Part shown: piece by piece, positions 24,675-33,455 of the stretch
Layout: each line of letters starts with the position of its first letter
Numbering within the stretch: the stretch's first letter is position 1
DNA from: Dyadobacter luteus
Lineage (GTDB): Bacteria > Bacteroidota > Bacteroidia > Cytophagales > Spirosomataceae
Assembly (NCBI RefSeq): GCF_003383615.1
Contig: NZ_QNUL01000018.1
Location: 1 to 64,000 of the forward strand
DNA length: 64,000 nt
Direction: 5' to 3'
Made by a program: the position numbers and the translations under genes
Notes under the pieces: model-generated
The model's database searches: none
What the model was told of the DNA's origin: nothing
Seen by the model: only the letters and a program-made list of their open reading frames with translations

Positions 24675-26135
24675 CTACACCGCGTGACTCAGCATCAGCT
24701 TTGAACCTTTGATAAATTTCTCCGTAAGTACCTGATATACCTTGTTGTTTTGGGAACTTGCTTCAAACTTCTGCCCTACCAATGTAAAAGCCTCCATTTC
24801 CGAATAGTTTTGATAAACGCCTAAGGCCTTCAACCCCATCATGGCTGCGCCGGCGGCACCAGTTTCTACCGTTTCATTTAAAACTACTTTTTTACCAAAA
24901 ATATCAGACAACATCTGCACCCATATCGGGCTTCTCGCAAAACCACCATTGGCATAAATCGTATCAATTTCCTGCATTTCAAGCAGCACTTTGCCAATGG
25001 TATTCAAATTGAGCAAAATACCTTCCATCACTGCACGGGCAAAATGAGGTTTTGTATGTTGTATATCCAATCCTGAAAATCCACCCCGAACTTCGGAATT
25101 CCACAAAGGCGCACGTTCACCCAGCATATAGGGATAGAACAGCAGGCCATCTGAACCGGCAGCCACTTTATCAGCGGATTTGAAAACAGTATCGTATTCT
25201 TCGTTCACAAAAAATGTATTCATCAGCCATTCAAAAATGACTGCACCATTGTTGGAAGGACCACCCAATATATAAGTCTGTTCATCCAATATATAGCAGA
25301 AAGTCTGCATCATCGGATCTGAATACGCTTTTTCAGAACAAATACGAACGGCAGCACTGGTTCCTATCGTCACTGCCATAGAACCGGTTCTGATTGCTCC
25401 GCTACCCAGGTTTGCCAGACAGCCATCACTCGCTCCCATGATCAGAGCGGTGCCTTCTGGTAGTCCTGCCTCATTATCAGCTGTCAGCTTTTCAGTATGA
25501 TAAGGAGAAACCGCATCCGACAGTTTCGATGTTTTAAGACCTACTTTTTTTAAAGTAAACTCATCCCACTTCATTTCCCGGATATTGAACATGCCCGTTG
25601 CCGAAGCGATGGAGTAGTCTACCAGAAATTTACCCGTAAGACGGTAAACTATATACTCTTTGACGCCAATAAACTTATCTGCTTTCCTGAAAAGCTCAGG
25701 ATCGTTTTTCTTAATCCACAACAACTTACAAACCGGCGCCATGGCGTGAATAGGTGTACCGTTGTGCTGATATATTTTCTTACCAATAGGAGACGATCTT
25801 AACTTCAGCGCGATTTCTGAACTGCGGTTATCAGCCCAAATGATGAGGTTGCTTAACTTTTTCCCATTTTTATCCAGTGCTAAAACACCGTGCATGGCTG
25901 CACTGAAACTAATCCCCAGTACTTCTCCTTTTTTTGCACAGGTATCAAAAACAGTCTTAATTGTCTTACAGGCGGCATTAAAAATCTCCTCAGGGTCCTG
26001 TTCACTCCAATCCGGTTTCGGATGATTCATGTCGTAGGTCTCACTATGCATGGTCAGGATTTCACCCGATTCCGCATCAAAAGCGACAGATTTTACATTC
26101 GTAGTACCAATATCACAACCAATAATGTAGGGCAT
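24675..26135 (-). CDS. gntK: FGGY-family gluconokinase
   Basis: This cytoplasmic FGGY sugar kinase phosphorylates D-gluconate to 6-phosphogluconate. Visible are the N-terminal phosphate loop GCDIGTTNVKSVAFD, the substrate segment WADNRS with the catalytic-region Asp, HNGTPIHAMAPVCKLLW (the GTPIH.M.P..KL pattern typical of gluconokinases rather than xylulokinases), GASDGCLANLGSGAI, and the C-terminal ANGGFARSPIWVQMLSD with TGAAGAAMMGL. The length of 486 aa is in family range. It is monocistronic, with no gluconate permease or dehydrogenase nearby. The gene symbol is given for the FGGY-type enzyme; related substrates cannot be excluded. Confidence 0.85.
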   Translation of the reverse strand: MPYIIGCDIGTTNVKSVAFDAESGEILTMHSETYDMNHPKPDWSEQDPEEIFNAACKTIKTVFDTCAKKGEVLGISFSAAMHGVLALDKNGKKLSNLIIWADNRSSEIALKLRSSPIGKKIYQHNGTPIHAMAPVCKLLWIKKNDPELFRKADKFIGVKEYIVYRLTGKFLVDYSIASATGMFNIREMKWDEFTLKKVGLKTSKLSDAVSPYHTEKLTADNEAGLPEGTALIMGASDGCLANLGSGAIRTGSMAVTIGTSAAVRICSEKAYSDPMMQTFCYILDEQTYILGGPSNNGAVIFEWLMNTFFVNEEYDTVFKSADKVAAGSDGLLFYPYMLGERAPLWNSEVRGGFSGLDIQHTKPHFARAVMEGILLNLNTIGKVLLEMQEIDTIYANGGFARSPIWVQMLSDIFGKKVVLNETVETGAAGAAMMGLKALGVYQNYSEMEAFTLVGQKFEASSQNNKVYQVLTEKFIKGSKLMLSHAV

Positions 26136-26340
26136 TGCAACTGCTTTTATAAGATAAACCGGTGAATAAACCGGAAGATTTTGTCAGAAACAAATGTAAG
26201 GATTGATCCGCTTACCAAAACCGAAAAATTGAATTCCATACACTTACAACGACAAATTATTAAACTGTCTACTGAAAAATGGCCTTTATTTATTATTTTC
26301 GCAGCAGTATCATTTAAAGATTCAAATTTTACAAAGAACC

Positions 26341-26550
26341 ATGTCTGATTCAACTCATACAGCACCAAGCCACTCGGAAGAAGCGCCTAAAAGGCTTTCA
26401 GCTGGAGCATACGTATTTACATTTATAGCACTTTTTCTTATACTCGCTGTTTTCGCAGATTTGTTCGTTTTCATTTTGGGAACTTTGGGTCTGATCGTAA
26501 CTTTTGCAGCTCTTTACAGAGAGACCGTTTCTCACGACGATCATCACTAA
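26341..26550 (+). CDS. Small two-segment membrane protein, His-rich ends
   Basis: This 69-aa protein is not one I recognise. It has a short polar N-terminus (MSDSTHTAPSHSEEAPKRL), two closely spaced hydrophobic segments (YVFTFIALFLILAVFADLFVF and LGTLGLIVTFAALY), and a His/Asp tail SHDDHH. It has a clear reading frame and a free-standing position between divergent gluconokinase and a convergent phosphoesterase, so it is likely real. The terminal His residues could bind metal, but that is speculation. A weak -7-like TATTTTCG lies about 40 bases upstream. Confidence 0.65.
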   Translation: MSDSTHTAPSHSEEAPKRLSAGAYVFTFIALFLILAVFADLFVFILGTLGLIVTFAALYRETVSHDDHH

Positions 26551-26589
26551 TCTCCGCTACTTGCGGGTTATATATACCGGGCGGTCAAT

Positions 26590-27822
26590 TCACAATGAAT
26601 CAGGCAGTTTACTGTCTATATTCCAAATGAGTTGACCGTTTGTCGTATCCACTTCCCACTGCTCTTCAATCACACAGGAGTCTTCCAAATCACGGTATTC
26701 AGCCGTTAGTTTCGCTCCTTCCAGATTCAATTTTACAAATCCGTTATAGCCAAGCTGATGTCTTCGGATCGTTTTACGAACGCGCCTGTCATACAGCATA
26801 ATCTTTAGAACATCCTCTTCAGAATCCGGCATTTTAATCTCTACCGGTAAACCTCCGTGCCCGATACACCGACCATAAGCGCCGGGGCCTTTGCCGTACT
26901 GAGCCTTCTTGTAAACGACCAGGCGATGATCATGCCCCCAGAACCAGATAATCTCCCGCGAAGCATCACCCAATAATTCCTGTAGTTGCTCTGCAGGCTT
27001 GTGATATTGCTCTCTGAATGCAGATACATAAGGATGGTGGCTCAGAATAACTATGCCCCGCTTATCGTCAGGGTCACCTATTTTCACTATATCACGCAGC
27101 CAGGCTATCTGCTCCTGCCTCAAATGGCAATCAGGCGGAGATAATACTTCCAGAAATGGACGACCTACCGATGTGTAACCTGTATCAATACCGATAATTC
27201 GCCAATGTTCATTCTCCAGACAGAAGAAACCGGCTTGCTGGGTTTTTCTGACTTCGCCCTGTTGCACATACATGGCGGGCAACAAATGTTGAAAATAGGC
27301 ATCGCCGTTTGAATACATTTCATGATTACCCGACAACGCCAGACTACCCGAAGCGCCATAATACCAGCTGGCATGAGGAGCAGTGAAATTTACTTCGATT
27401 TCCTTCGGCGTACCCACAAAATAGATATCCCCCATGTGAATGGTGTAGTCAGGCGCGTACCTGGCTACCAGATGCGCCACCGCATCCGATTCAGCCGTGT
27501 CGCTGGCCCAATCCGAAAGTAATGCAATAGAAATTCCTTCCCTGGCCGGAATGGAAGATTGAAGTCGATACACGCCGTTGTCTCCGTTCCGGGGATAAGC
27601 CTGGTACGCATGTCTTGGCCCAAAACGACTTTTGATATAATGCCAGGCAAACCCGAACAAATTGGTCTTAAAGAACCCGGATATCTTATTGGTTACTTCT
27701 GAGGTATTTTTAACATGTTCTTCATAAAGCTCCAGCTGCGTTTTTGCATGATTCTCCGCTTCGCTGTGCCCCAGGTCAAGATACTTTTCACTCCTTTTAT
27801 CGGGAGACTCGTTACTACCCAT
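26590..27822 (-). CDS. Calcineurin-like metallophosphoesterase
   Basis: This is a 410-aa dinuclear metallophosphoesterase (PF00149). Metal-binding motifs appear in order: ALLSDWASD near residue 100, HMGDIYFVG near 130, ALSGNHEMYS (GNHE), LSHHP near 250, and FWGHDHRLVVY. The N-terminal 85 residues are helical with no signal peptide, and the last 90 residues form an accessory beta region (LGYNGFVKLNLEGAKLTAEYRDLED). The substrate could be a phosphodiester or a phosphoprotein; the sequence does not decide. It is monocistronic and read towards the small membrane protein gene. Confidence 0.87.
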   Translation of the reverse strand: MGSNESPDKRSEKYLDLGHSEAENHAKTQLELYEEHVKNTSEVTNKISGFFKTNLFGFAWHYIKSRFGPRHAYQAYPRNGDNGVYRLQSSIPAREGISIALLSDWASDTAESDAVAHLVARYAPDYTIHMGDIYFVGTPKEIEVNFTAPHASWYYGASGSLALSGNHEMYSNGDAYFQHLLPAMYVQQGEVRKTQQAGFFCLENEHWRIIGIDTGYTSVGRPFLEVLSPPDCHLRQEQIAWLRDIVKIGDPDDKRGIVILSHHPYVSAFREQYHKPAEQLQELLGDASREIIWFWGHDHRLVVYKKAQYGKGPGAYGRCIGHGGLPVEIKMPDSEEDVLKIMLYDRRVRKTIRRHQLGYNGFVKLNLEGAKLTAEYRDLEDSCVIEEQWEVDTTNGQLIWNIDSKLPDSL

Positions 27823-27945
27823 AGATTATTTTTTTCTCGAACTACTAAATGATATCGAACTGTATTTCACAAGAGTTAAAAATCACGCCAGATCGGAAAT
27901 TAACGGATTTATGCTCCACCGTGAAATCAATAAATGCCTTCAATA

Positions 27946-27976
27946 TTGGTAATAATATAAGATCGAATTACCTTTC
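27946..27976 (+). promoter_or_regulatory. Candidate promoter of the dinB-family gene
   Basis: TTG (27946-27948) and TACCTTTC (27969-27976), one mismatch from TAnnTTTG, are separated by 20 bases and lie 39 bases before the ATG at 28015. Confidence 0.4.
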
Positions 27977-28014
27977 GTCCTATTTTAATTCAAAACCACC
28001 AAACAATAACCAAT

Positions 28015-28530
28015 ATGAAAAAGATAATCCTAAGCTGTATGTTAGGGCTTATTGCTCAAACTTTGTTTGCCCAAACTCCAAAGGAAAAGCAGATTGCTGA
28101 ATGGGAACGTGCAAAAGTTTATACACTTGAATACCTGGATGCAATGCCGGAAGACGGATATGCCTTCAAACCTGTAGCCGATATCCGTTCTTTCGCTGAA
28201 CAAATGGATCATATCGCCGACGCTAATTTTGCATTTGCTGCCGCTGCCTCAGGCAAAAAAAGTCCGATGGAAGGCTCTGCGGAAAAGATGACTGATCAGT
28301 CGAAGAGTGCTGTAAAAAAAGTAGTAATGAACAGTTACGACTTTACGATTGATGCACTTAAAGCAATGAGTGATGAGGATTTTAATAAAGATGTAGCGCT
28401 GTTCGGAATGACGATGAAATCTGGCACTGCTTTCGAAAAATCCTTTGAGCACCAGACTCACCACCGCGGACAAACTACCGTTTACATCCGCCTGAAAGGA
28501 GTTACGCCCCCGAAAGAAAAATTATTCTGA
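28015..28530 (+). CDS. Exported DinB-family protein
   Basis: This is a DinB/YfiT-like four-helix metal-binding protein with a signal peptide (1-19, ends LFAQ), so it acts outside the cytoplasm. The usual three His ligands are visible as H66 (QMDHIADAN) and H146/H150 (EHQTHHRGQTTVYIRLKG). DinB-superfamily enzymes include thiol-dependent transferases using metal and a low-molecular-weight thiol; this one has no assigned substrate. The length of 171 aa is typical. It is monocistronic, ending at a strong bidirectional terminator. Confidence 0.88.
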   Translation: MKKIILSCMLGLIAQTLFAQTPKEKQIAEWERAKVYTLEYLDAMPEDGYAFKPVADIRSFAEQMDHIADANFAFAAAASGKKSPMEGSAEKMTDQSKSAVKKVVMNSYDFTIDALKAMSDEDFNKDVALFGMTMKSGTAFEKSFEHQTHHRGQTTVYIRLKGVTPPKEKLF

Positions 28531-28532
28531 TA

Positions 28533-28564
28533 ACAAAAATGCCCTTTTCGAAGGGCATTTTTGT
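28533..28564. terminator. Bidirectional intrinsic terminator after dinB-family gene and glycosyltransferase
   Basis: A perfect 14-base stem, ACAAAAATGCCCTT with AAGGGCATTTTTGT, encloses a TTCG loop. A-run and T-run flank it, so it works in either direction for the two convergent genes. Confidence 0.92.
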
Positions 28565-28576
28565 TTCGGTATCAGC

Positions 28577-29557
28577 TCAGGATTTTGTCTTCAGGTTATA
28601 CAGAGATAGCGCCAGAAAACTGTAAATTTTCATCGCAAAAGGAGGCAACACAAAGTCTCTGATGATTTCTCTTTTCTTTTGCTGAGAAGGCTGCGCAAGG
28701 GAAATATATTTCAGCGCATACCTTGCACGCGGCCAGTAGCTGTCGCCATACTCTTTCGAAAACAGCAACTTATAATAGTAAGTAGCTATATTCTTTTGCA
28801 GAACCGCATCATACTTGTAGTTGAACTCTTTATTGATGTTCGAATACATTTGAATTCTGTTAAAAAGAAAGTCAGCTCCATAATGATTATCTGCAAAGCT
28901 GGCTCCTCCTCTGTTCTTCCTGTATACTGACATGACCTCATCTATATAACCGATAGGGCCGCGGCTTGCCAGCATAATATTACGTGGGATATCTCCGCTG
29001 GTGGATAAATTGGTCCATTCCGGATCAGGATTTTTAGCAAAATCTTCCCTACGGAACATCAGACTGGACGTGGCAATGAAGCACAGCTCGTCCTCCCCGA
29101 TCAGATCATCTACAGTAACTTCAGGCTTAGTCAACGTATTGACCAGATGCGAAGGTGCAGAATTGTCATCGTAAATGGCCATAGCATTATGATAACTGGC
29201 AGAATAATGCGGATTTGCATCCAGCATCTCCACCTGTTTCTGAAGCTTGTGCGGCGAGGTCAGATAATCGTCACCATCGAACTGGGCGATATACTCTCCT
29301 TTGGCATTCGCAAATGTATTCAGCGCATTGTATTTCCCGTTCAACCCGAGATTTTTAGATTGAAGCAACAATCTTATCTTATCAGGGTAACGGCTCTGAT
29401 AATCTTTCAGAATAGCTACCGTATTATCCCTGGAACAGTCATCGCCTACAACAATCTCGTATTCAAATGTGGTCTCCTGCATAAGCAAAGAATCCAGCAT
29501 TTTAGGTACGAACTTTTCATGATTATAGGTTACAACGCAAACACTAACTTTTATCAT
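28577..29557 (-). CDS. Family 2 glycosyltransferase
   Basis: This cytoplasmic GT-A fold glycosyltransferase transfers a nucleotide-activated sugar, probably to a surface glycan. The N-terminus MIKVSVCVVTYNHEKFVPKM is the classical GT2 start; EIVVGDDCSRDNTVAIL gives the first Asp pair, and AQFDGDDYLTSPHKL holds the DxD-type metal site. I chose the ATG at 29557, which places this motif at residue 1; the open frame runs 47 codons further but lacks similarity. A perfect -7 box at 29642-29649 supports this. The donor sugar is unknown. It lies apart from the main polysaccharide region at 34-44 kb. Confidence 0.88.
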   Translation of the reverse strand: MIKVSVCVVTYNHEKFVPKMLDSLLMQETTFEYEIVVGDDCSRDNTVAILKDYQSRYPDKIRLLLQSKNLGLNGKYNALNTFANAKGEYIAQFDGDDYLTSPHKLQKQVEMLDANPHYSASYHNAMAIYDDNSAPSHLVNTLTKPEVTVDDLIGEDELCFIATSSLMFRREDFAKNPDPEWTNLSTSGDIPRNIMLASRGPIGYIDEVMSVYRKNRGGASFADNHYGADFLFNRIQMYSNINKEFNYKYDAVLQKNIATYYYKLLFSKEYGDSYWPRARYALKYISLAQPSQQKKREIIRDFVLPPFAMKIYSFLALSLYNLKTKS

Positions 29558-29641
29558 AAATCTGGTTTTTAGACGGCCAGGCAAACCAATCCATATGTCT
29601 ACGAAACACTTTACGATGATATTTGAATTGCGCTGACGCCA

Positions 29642-29674
29642 CAAAGTTACTTTAATTGTTAGCAATAAAACCAA
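29642..29674 (-). promoter_or_regulatory. Promoter of the GT2 gene
   Basis: On the minus strand, TTGG (29674-29671) and TAACTTTG (29649-29642) are separated by 21 bases. The -7 box is perfect. It gives a leader of about 78 bases before the ATG at 29557. Confidence 0.55.
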
Positions 29675-29716
29675 CCGGCTACATAATACTCCATGCAAAC
29701 CACCCGTTTAAAACCT

Positions 29717-29724
29717 TAACTTTG
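29717..29724 (+). promoter_or_regulatory. -7 box of the laccase-domain gene
   Basis: TAACTTTG is a perfect TAnnTTTG box. A start of transcription near 29731 leaves about 18 bases before the TTG start codon at 29749 and falls downstream of any earlier reading. No clear -33 element is visible. Confidence 0.5.
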
Positions 29725-29748
29725 GCACCCCGTTAAAACTATATTATT

Positions 29749-30510
29749 TTGACACAAACAGATAAACCTCTTTTCAGAAAGCCTGCAATTTTCGCTGAGT
29801 TGAAAAATATCATAGCAGCTGAAAGTACCCGTAATGGCGGAGTAAGCACTGCTCCGTTCGACTCACTCAATCTGGGAGGTTCTACTACTGACAAGCCCGA
29901 CAATGTGATCAAAAACAATCATCTCTTCTTCAACGCATTGGGAATTGACTTTGAACAGGTTGCCAAATCTCACCAGGTACATGGAGCAGAAATTTTGACA
30001 GCTGACAAAGCCGGACGGTACGAAGGTTATGACGCGCTCATCACCAATATTCCCGGCGTGCAGCTCGCTGTGACTATAGCGGATTGTACACCTATTCTCA
30101 TTTTTGACCCTGCCCGAAAAGCAGTTGCAGCCATTCATGCAGGCTGGAGAGGAACCGTTCAGCAAATCGTAGCTAAAACACTTGCCAAAATGCAGGATAG
30201 CTTCGGTACTGCTCCGGAAGATTGCTTGGCTTATGTAGGAACATGTATTGATGAATGTTCATTTGAAGTAGGAGAAGAAGTTGCAGAACACTTTCAGTCT
30301 GAACATAAACGATGGGACAACGACCGGAATAAATTTTTCATTGACCTCAAAAAAGCGAATGCGGATCAGCTGCTTTCAGCCGGATTAAAAAAGGAAAACA
30401 TAGAAATTTCCATGTTCTCTACTGTACTTCATAACGACGACTATTTTTCTTACCGGGCTGAAAATGGCACTACGGGAAGAATGTTGGCAACAATAGGTTT
30501 AGTACCCTGA
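29749..30510 (+). CDS. Laccase-domain (YfiH/LACC1-like) purine nucleoside enzyme
   Basis: This is a cytoplasmic YfiH/DUF152 family protein. Members of this family (YfiH, LACC1/FAMIN) act as zinc-dependent purine nucleoside phosphorylase/adenosine deaminase, although often labelled polyphenol oxidase. Motifs are the N-terminal ESTRNGGVSTAPFDSLNLG (usually RHGGVS; here Asn replaces His), SHQVHG with a zinc His, VTIADCTPILI with the zinc Cys, and AAIHAGWRGT with the second His. The only start in the frame after an upstream stop is TTG at 29749; ATT codons precede it. Its length of 253 aa is normal. It converges on the lamin-tail gene with 5 bases between stops. Confidence 0.88.
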   Translation: MTQTDKPLFRKPAIFAELKNIIAAESTRNGGVSTAPFDSLNLGGSTTDKPDNVIKNNHLFFNALGIDFEQVAKSHQVHGAEILTADKAGRYEGYDALITNIPGVQLAVTIADCTPILIFDPARKAVAAIHAGWRGTVQQIVAKTLAKMQDSFGTAPEDCLAYVGTCIDECSFEVGEEVAEHFQSEHKRWDNDRNKFFIDLKKANADQLLSAGLKKENIEISMFSTVLHNDDYFSYRAENGTTGRMLATIGLVP

Positions 30511-30515
30511 TGGTC

Positions 30516-32222
30516 TCATCGTTCTCTGGTAGCAACCACCACCTTGCATCGAAAACGCTTTATATTTCCGTCTGTAGTAAACATGTCCGCAACAATAAAA
30601 TAGTAGCCTGTTTCCACCACCACACCCCGGTCATCAGTTCCGTCCCATTCTATAAAACCACTGGTACCCATCAGTTGATTATTGGCAAGGAACCGGACCA
30701 TCCTTCCGTTAACATTAAAAATACGGATGGCAGCCATTCTACCAGCTACATTTTGCCGGTAAGTAAGCTGCATGCTATCATCTATTCCATCTCCGTTCGG
30801 TGTAAATATTTCAGGAACAGCGGAAAACGTCTCGTCCGCGATTTCTTCGTTAAATTGAGAATTGGCAAAGCCTGGAGTTGCATATCCAGAGGTCGATGAA
30901 GCGGAATGCCAGTTGGACGCATCATCCGAAGATTTACAAGGATTCATTTTTTCAAGAGATACACCTTTATAGTTGGAAAGAAGAGCATGGTGCATTTTTT
31001 CCGAATAGGAAAACCGGTCAAATATCAATTGATTTTGATTCCGCAGAAGCACTTCACCTGAAGCATTTGCGTAGGCAGGGAAAGAAGGCATTTCCAACAT
31101 AGAACGCGATTTATCGGAAGGATACTGCGCTTTTACAACAGCTACATCAGAAGTAAGCACGAGATATCCATGAGCTGGCAGCACGACATTCTGATCGGTT
31201 ATAGTCACATATGAAATAGAATTATCAGATCTCCTCGATCCTAATGACCAGTTTTTAAGCGTAACATGTCGGGACGAGGTATTGTAAAATTCAACAAAAT
31301 CTACCCCACCTTCGAATGGGTTAAAAAGAATCTCATTAATGACCACGTCAGCAGAATCTGCGTCCACCGGCAAGGCTATCATTCGTTCCTCGTCCCGCAA
31401 GATATTTCCGGCACAATCTGCAAGATTCCTGATAGTCAGCCTGTATTCCTGATCAGCCAGTATAGGCTCATCCAGTACAAAAGTCAGTGTCTTGAAATCT
31501 GGTAAATGAACTTCTCTGCGGATAATTTTTCTACCGGCAAATTCAATAATCGCAGCCGAGACAGCATTGAGACTATCCAGCTTTTTATTAAAAAACAGTG
31601 AAAATTCTTTATTCCCCGAAATATCGACTCTTTCCAATACAGGAGGCGAAATATCAATCAGCTGCTTTTGTATACTATTGGGCTTACCAGGCGTGCCACC
31701 GGTTTCATTGACAGATGTTTGCCAGAGTTCCTGTCCCCCACAGGGATGGCCAACGTCCACTATTTCAAGCGCGTACCCACCATTTCTTTTGCCTGCCTCC
31801 CACCACCTGGCCTGATACGTTACTGAATAAACGAGCTGGTTTTTCACGTTAAATAAAGACAATAACATCCCATCATTGGTGAGTGAAAATGTGTTCAGCC
31901 CTACCACAGCACCATACGGTAGCAGAACTGGACTGTTATTTCTATGACAAACGATGACGTATGAGCTGGCAGGAATAATTGAATCCGGTAGCTTCACTGA
32001 TCTGCTTCCCATCTCCAGCTTCCAGTCTTTAAGGGAAATGGAATTATCAGAGTTGTTGTAGATTTCAATATATTCCACTTCGGGCAGTCCGATAACAGGT
32101 GTCGGATCCGCCATAATTTCCGTAATAATGACCGATTGATAGGCCTGCCCCGAACTAAACAACGGGCACAGAACGAGGGCGATTACTAATCGCAGAATGA
32201 TTGCTGCCATACCGAAACCCAT
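30516..32222 (-). CDS. Exported lamin-tail-domain protein with FlgD-like C-terminus
   Basis: This is a 568-aa surface or secreted protein. A signal peptide (ends around SSGQA) is followed by a first lamin-tail domain at about 25-145 (IITEIMADPTPVIGLPEVEYIEIYNNS), a linker/Ig-like region, a second lamin-tail domain at about 295-400 (VVINEILFNPFEGGVDFVEFYN), and a C-terminal FlgD Ig-like unit at about 475-565 (PEIFTPNGDGIDDSM, GFIEWDGTDDRG). The TPNGDGxxD segment resembles the domains found at the C-terminus of type IX-secreted proteins of Bacteroidota, so T9SS export or anchoring is likely but not proven. No enzymatic domain is seen; a structural or adhesive role is inferred. Confidence 0.8.
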   Translation of the reverse strand: MGFGMAAIILRLVIALVLCPLFSSGQAYQSVIITEIMADPTPVIGLPEVEYIEIYNNSDNSISLKDWKLEMGSRSVKLPDSIIPASSYVIVCHRNNSPVLLPYGAVVGLNTFSLTNDGMLLSLFNVKNQLVYSVTYQARWWEAGKRNGGYALEIVDVGHPCGGQELWQTSVNETGGTPGKPNSIQKQLIDISPPVLERVDISGNKEFSLFFNKKLDSLNAVSAAIIEFAGRKIIRREVHLPDFKTLTFVLDEPILADQEYRLTIRNLADCAGNILRDEERMIALPVDADSADVVINEILFNPFEGGVDFVEFYNTSSRHVTLKNWSLGSRRSDNSISYVTITDQNVVLPAHGYLVLTSDVAVVKAQYPSDKSRSMLEMPSFPAYANASGEVLLRNQNQLIFDRFSYSEKMHHALLSNYKGVSLEKMNPCKSSDDASNWHSASSTSGYATPGFANSQFNEEIADETFSAVPEIFTPNGDGIDDSMQLTYRQNVAGRMAAIRIFNVNGRMVRFLANNQLMGTSGFIEWDGTDDRGVVVETGYYFIVADMFTTDGNIKRFRCKVVVATRER

Positions 32223-32273
32223 TTAACGTAGATACGTAAAGGACAGTTGTCGGTAACAAACACAAGTATATAT

Positions 32274-32306
32274 AAAAAAAGGTCAACCCACCTAAGCAGA
32301 TTGACC
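32274..32306 (-). terminator. Intrinsic terminator of the histone-like gene
   Basis: On the minus strand GGTCAATC pairs with GGTTGACC (one G-T pair) and is followed by TTTTTTT. It lies 21 bases after the stop codon of the Lys/Ala-rich protein gene. Confidence 0.78.
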
Positions 32307-32327
32307 CATCATATCGTCAGAAAATGA

Positions 32328-32747
32328 TTATTTCGCTTCTTCCTGCTTCTCAGCGGCAGCTATGGGAGCTTTCGCTGCAGGCTTAGCAGGAGTAGCCTTG
32401 GCAGGAGCCTTCGGAGCTGCTTTCGGAGCAGCGGCTGGTTTTGCAGGAGCAGCAACAGGCGCTTTGCTGGTTGCAGCAGCTACGAGAGCAGCCAATTTTT
32501 CAGACTTTACCGATTTCTTGCCCTTCTTGGTTTCCTTTTTATCTTTCGTTTTTTTCTCAGTTTTTTTCGCAGCTTTTGCCTTGGCTTTTTCTGTCTCTTT
32601 CTCAAACTTCGCTACCTTCTTTGCCAATTTAGCCGCAGCTTTCTCAATCGATTTCTTTATCTTTTTGGAACCAGATGCTACAGAATCGATTTTTACAGAT
32701 AATGTTTCAGCAAGCTCAGAAGTTAACTTTTTTGTCGCGGATTTCAT
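32328..32747 (-). CDS. Lys/Ala-rich histone H1-like (AlgP-like) protein
   Basis: This 139-aa low-complexity basic protein contains 39 Lys and 37 Ala. Residues 1-55 (MKSATKKLTSELAETLSV onward) are predicted helical with alternating charge; 55-80 is a Lys-rich block (KKTEKKTKDKKETKKGKK); 90-130 is a Pro-Ala-Lys tail with APAKPAAAPKAAPKAPAK and AKPAAK units, as in eukaryotic H1 tails and bacterial AlgP or Hc1/Hc2-like proteins. It probably binds DNA or another polyanion non-specifically in the cytoplasm. It ends in acidic QEEAK. It has no conserved catalytic motif and its own terminator. The assignment rests on composition, not on a recognised fold. Confidence 0.72.
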   Translation of the reverse strand: MKSATKKLTSELAETLSVKIDSVASGSKKIKKSIEKAAAKLAKKVAKFEKETEKAKAKAAKKTEKKTKDKKETKKGKKSVKSEKLAALVAAATSKAPVAAPAKPAAAPKAAPKAPAKATPAKPAAKAPIAAAEKQEEAK

Positions 32748-32895
32748 GATTTCAAATTTAAATTCCAGTAAATGAATAATAAGGCTGGCGAAAAATTGCT
32801 GATACTGAAACGATTAGCATTCTGTTCGAAACCGTTTAATTCAACATGCAATTACACCTCAATGTAACATTAATTCCAAATTTTCTGTGTTATAT

Positions 32896-33426
32896 TTATG
32901 TTATATTTTTTTTCACAAATTCCCACAATACGATGCCTGCCGACACGGAAACGTTGAAAGAATGTTTGGTACCGAACTGAGGTATTTCAATACACCCATC
33001 TACGATTGCCATTACCTGATCAGAAACCCCTTCCACCTCATTTCCAAAAACGAAAGCGTAAGATCCACCGACAATAAAGTCATACTTTTCCAGTAAAGTA
33101 CTACCCTCGGCCTGTTCTACTGCCAGCACCTTATAACCTTTTTTCTGCAAACCAGCTATTGCCACTGTAACGTCTTCCGCTTTTTCCCATGCAACAGACA
33201 ACTCAGCTCCCAGTGCACTTCTCGTAATCTCTCTGTGAGGTGGCTGCTGTGTGTAGCCACCCAAAATGATCTTTTCAGCTTTTAGCGCGTCTGCTGTTCT
33301 GAAAAAGGACCCTATATTATTGAGACTTCGTATATTATCCAATATAACTGTATAGGGAAATTTGTCAGCTTCCCTGAATTCCTCTACCGACAACCGGTCC
33401 ATCTCATCAACCTCTAACTTTCTCAT
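32896..33426 (-). CDS. SpoU/TrmH-family RNA 2'-O-methyltransferase
   Basis: This is a cytoplasmic SAM-dependent tRNA/rRNA ribose methyltransferase with the SPOUT trefoil-knot fold. Motif 1 is LDNIRSLNNIGSFFRTADA near residue 28 (N and R of the N..NxG..RTA signature), motif 2 is AFVFGNEVEGVSDQV near 124, and motif 3 is EIPQFGTKHSFNVSVSAGI near 147. The 176-aa length means only the catalytic domain is present, as in TrmL/short TrmH proteins. The target nucleotide is not known. It follows the response-regulator gene in the same direction, but a terminator separates them. Confidence 0.92.
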   Translation of the reverse strand: MRKLEVDEMDRLSVEEFREADKFPYTVILDNIRSLNNIGSFFRTADALKAEKIILGGYTQQPPHREITRSALGAELSVAWEKAEDVTVAIAGLQKKGYKVLAVEQAEGSTLLEKYDFIVGGSYAFVFGNEVEGVSDQVMAIVDGCIEIPQFGTKHSFNVSVSAGIVLWEFVKKNIT

Positions 33427-33455
33427 GTAACCTTATTTTCAAATTATACGGGTAT

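Noticed and set aside
27849..28100. 83-codon frame upstream of the dinB-family gene
   Set aside because: It runs into the signal peptide of DinB in another frame and covers its likely promoter.
32362..32775. 137-codon Ala/Phe-rich frame on the + strand
   Set aside because: It is the mirror of the Lys/Ala-rich gene; repeated codons leave the opposite strand open by composition.
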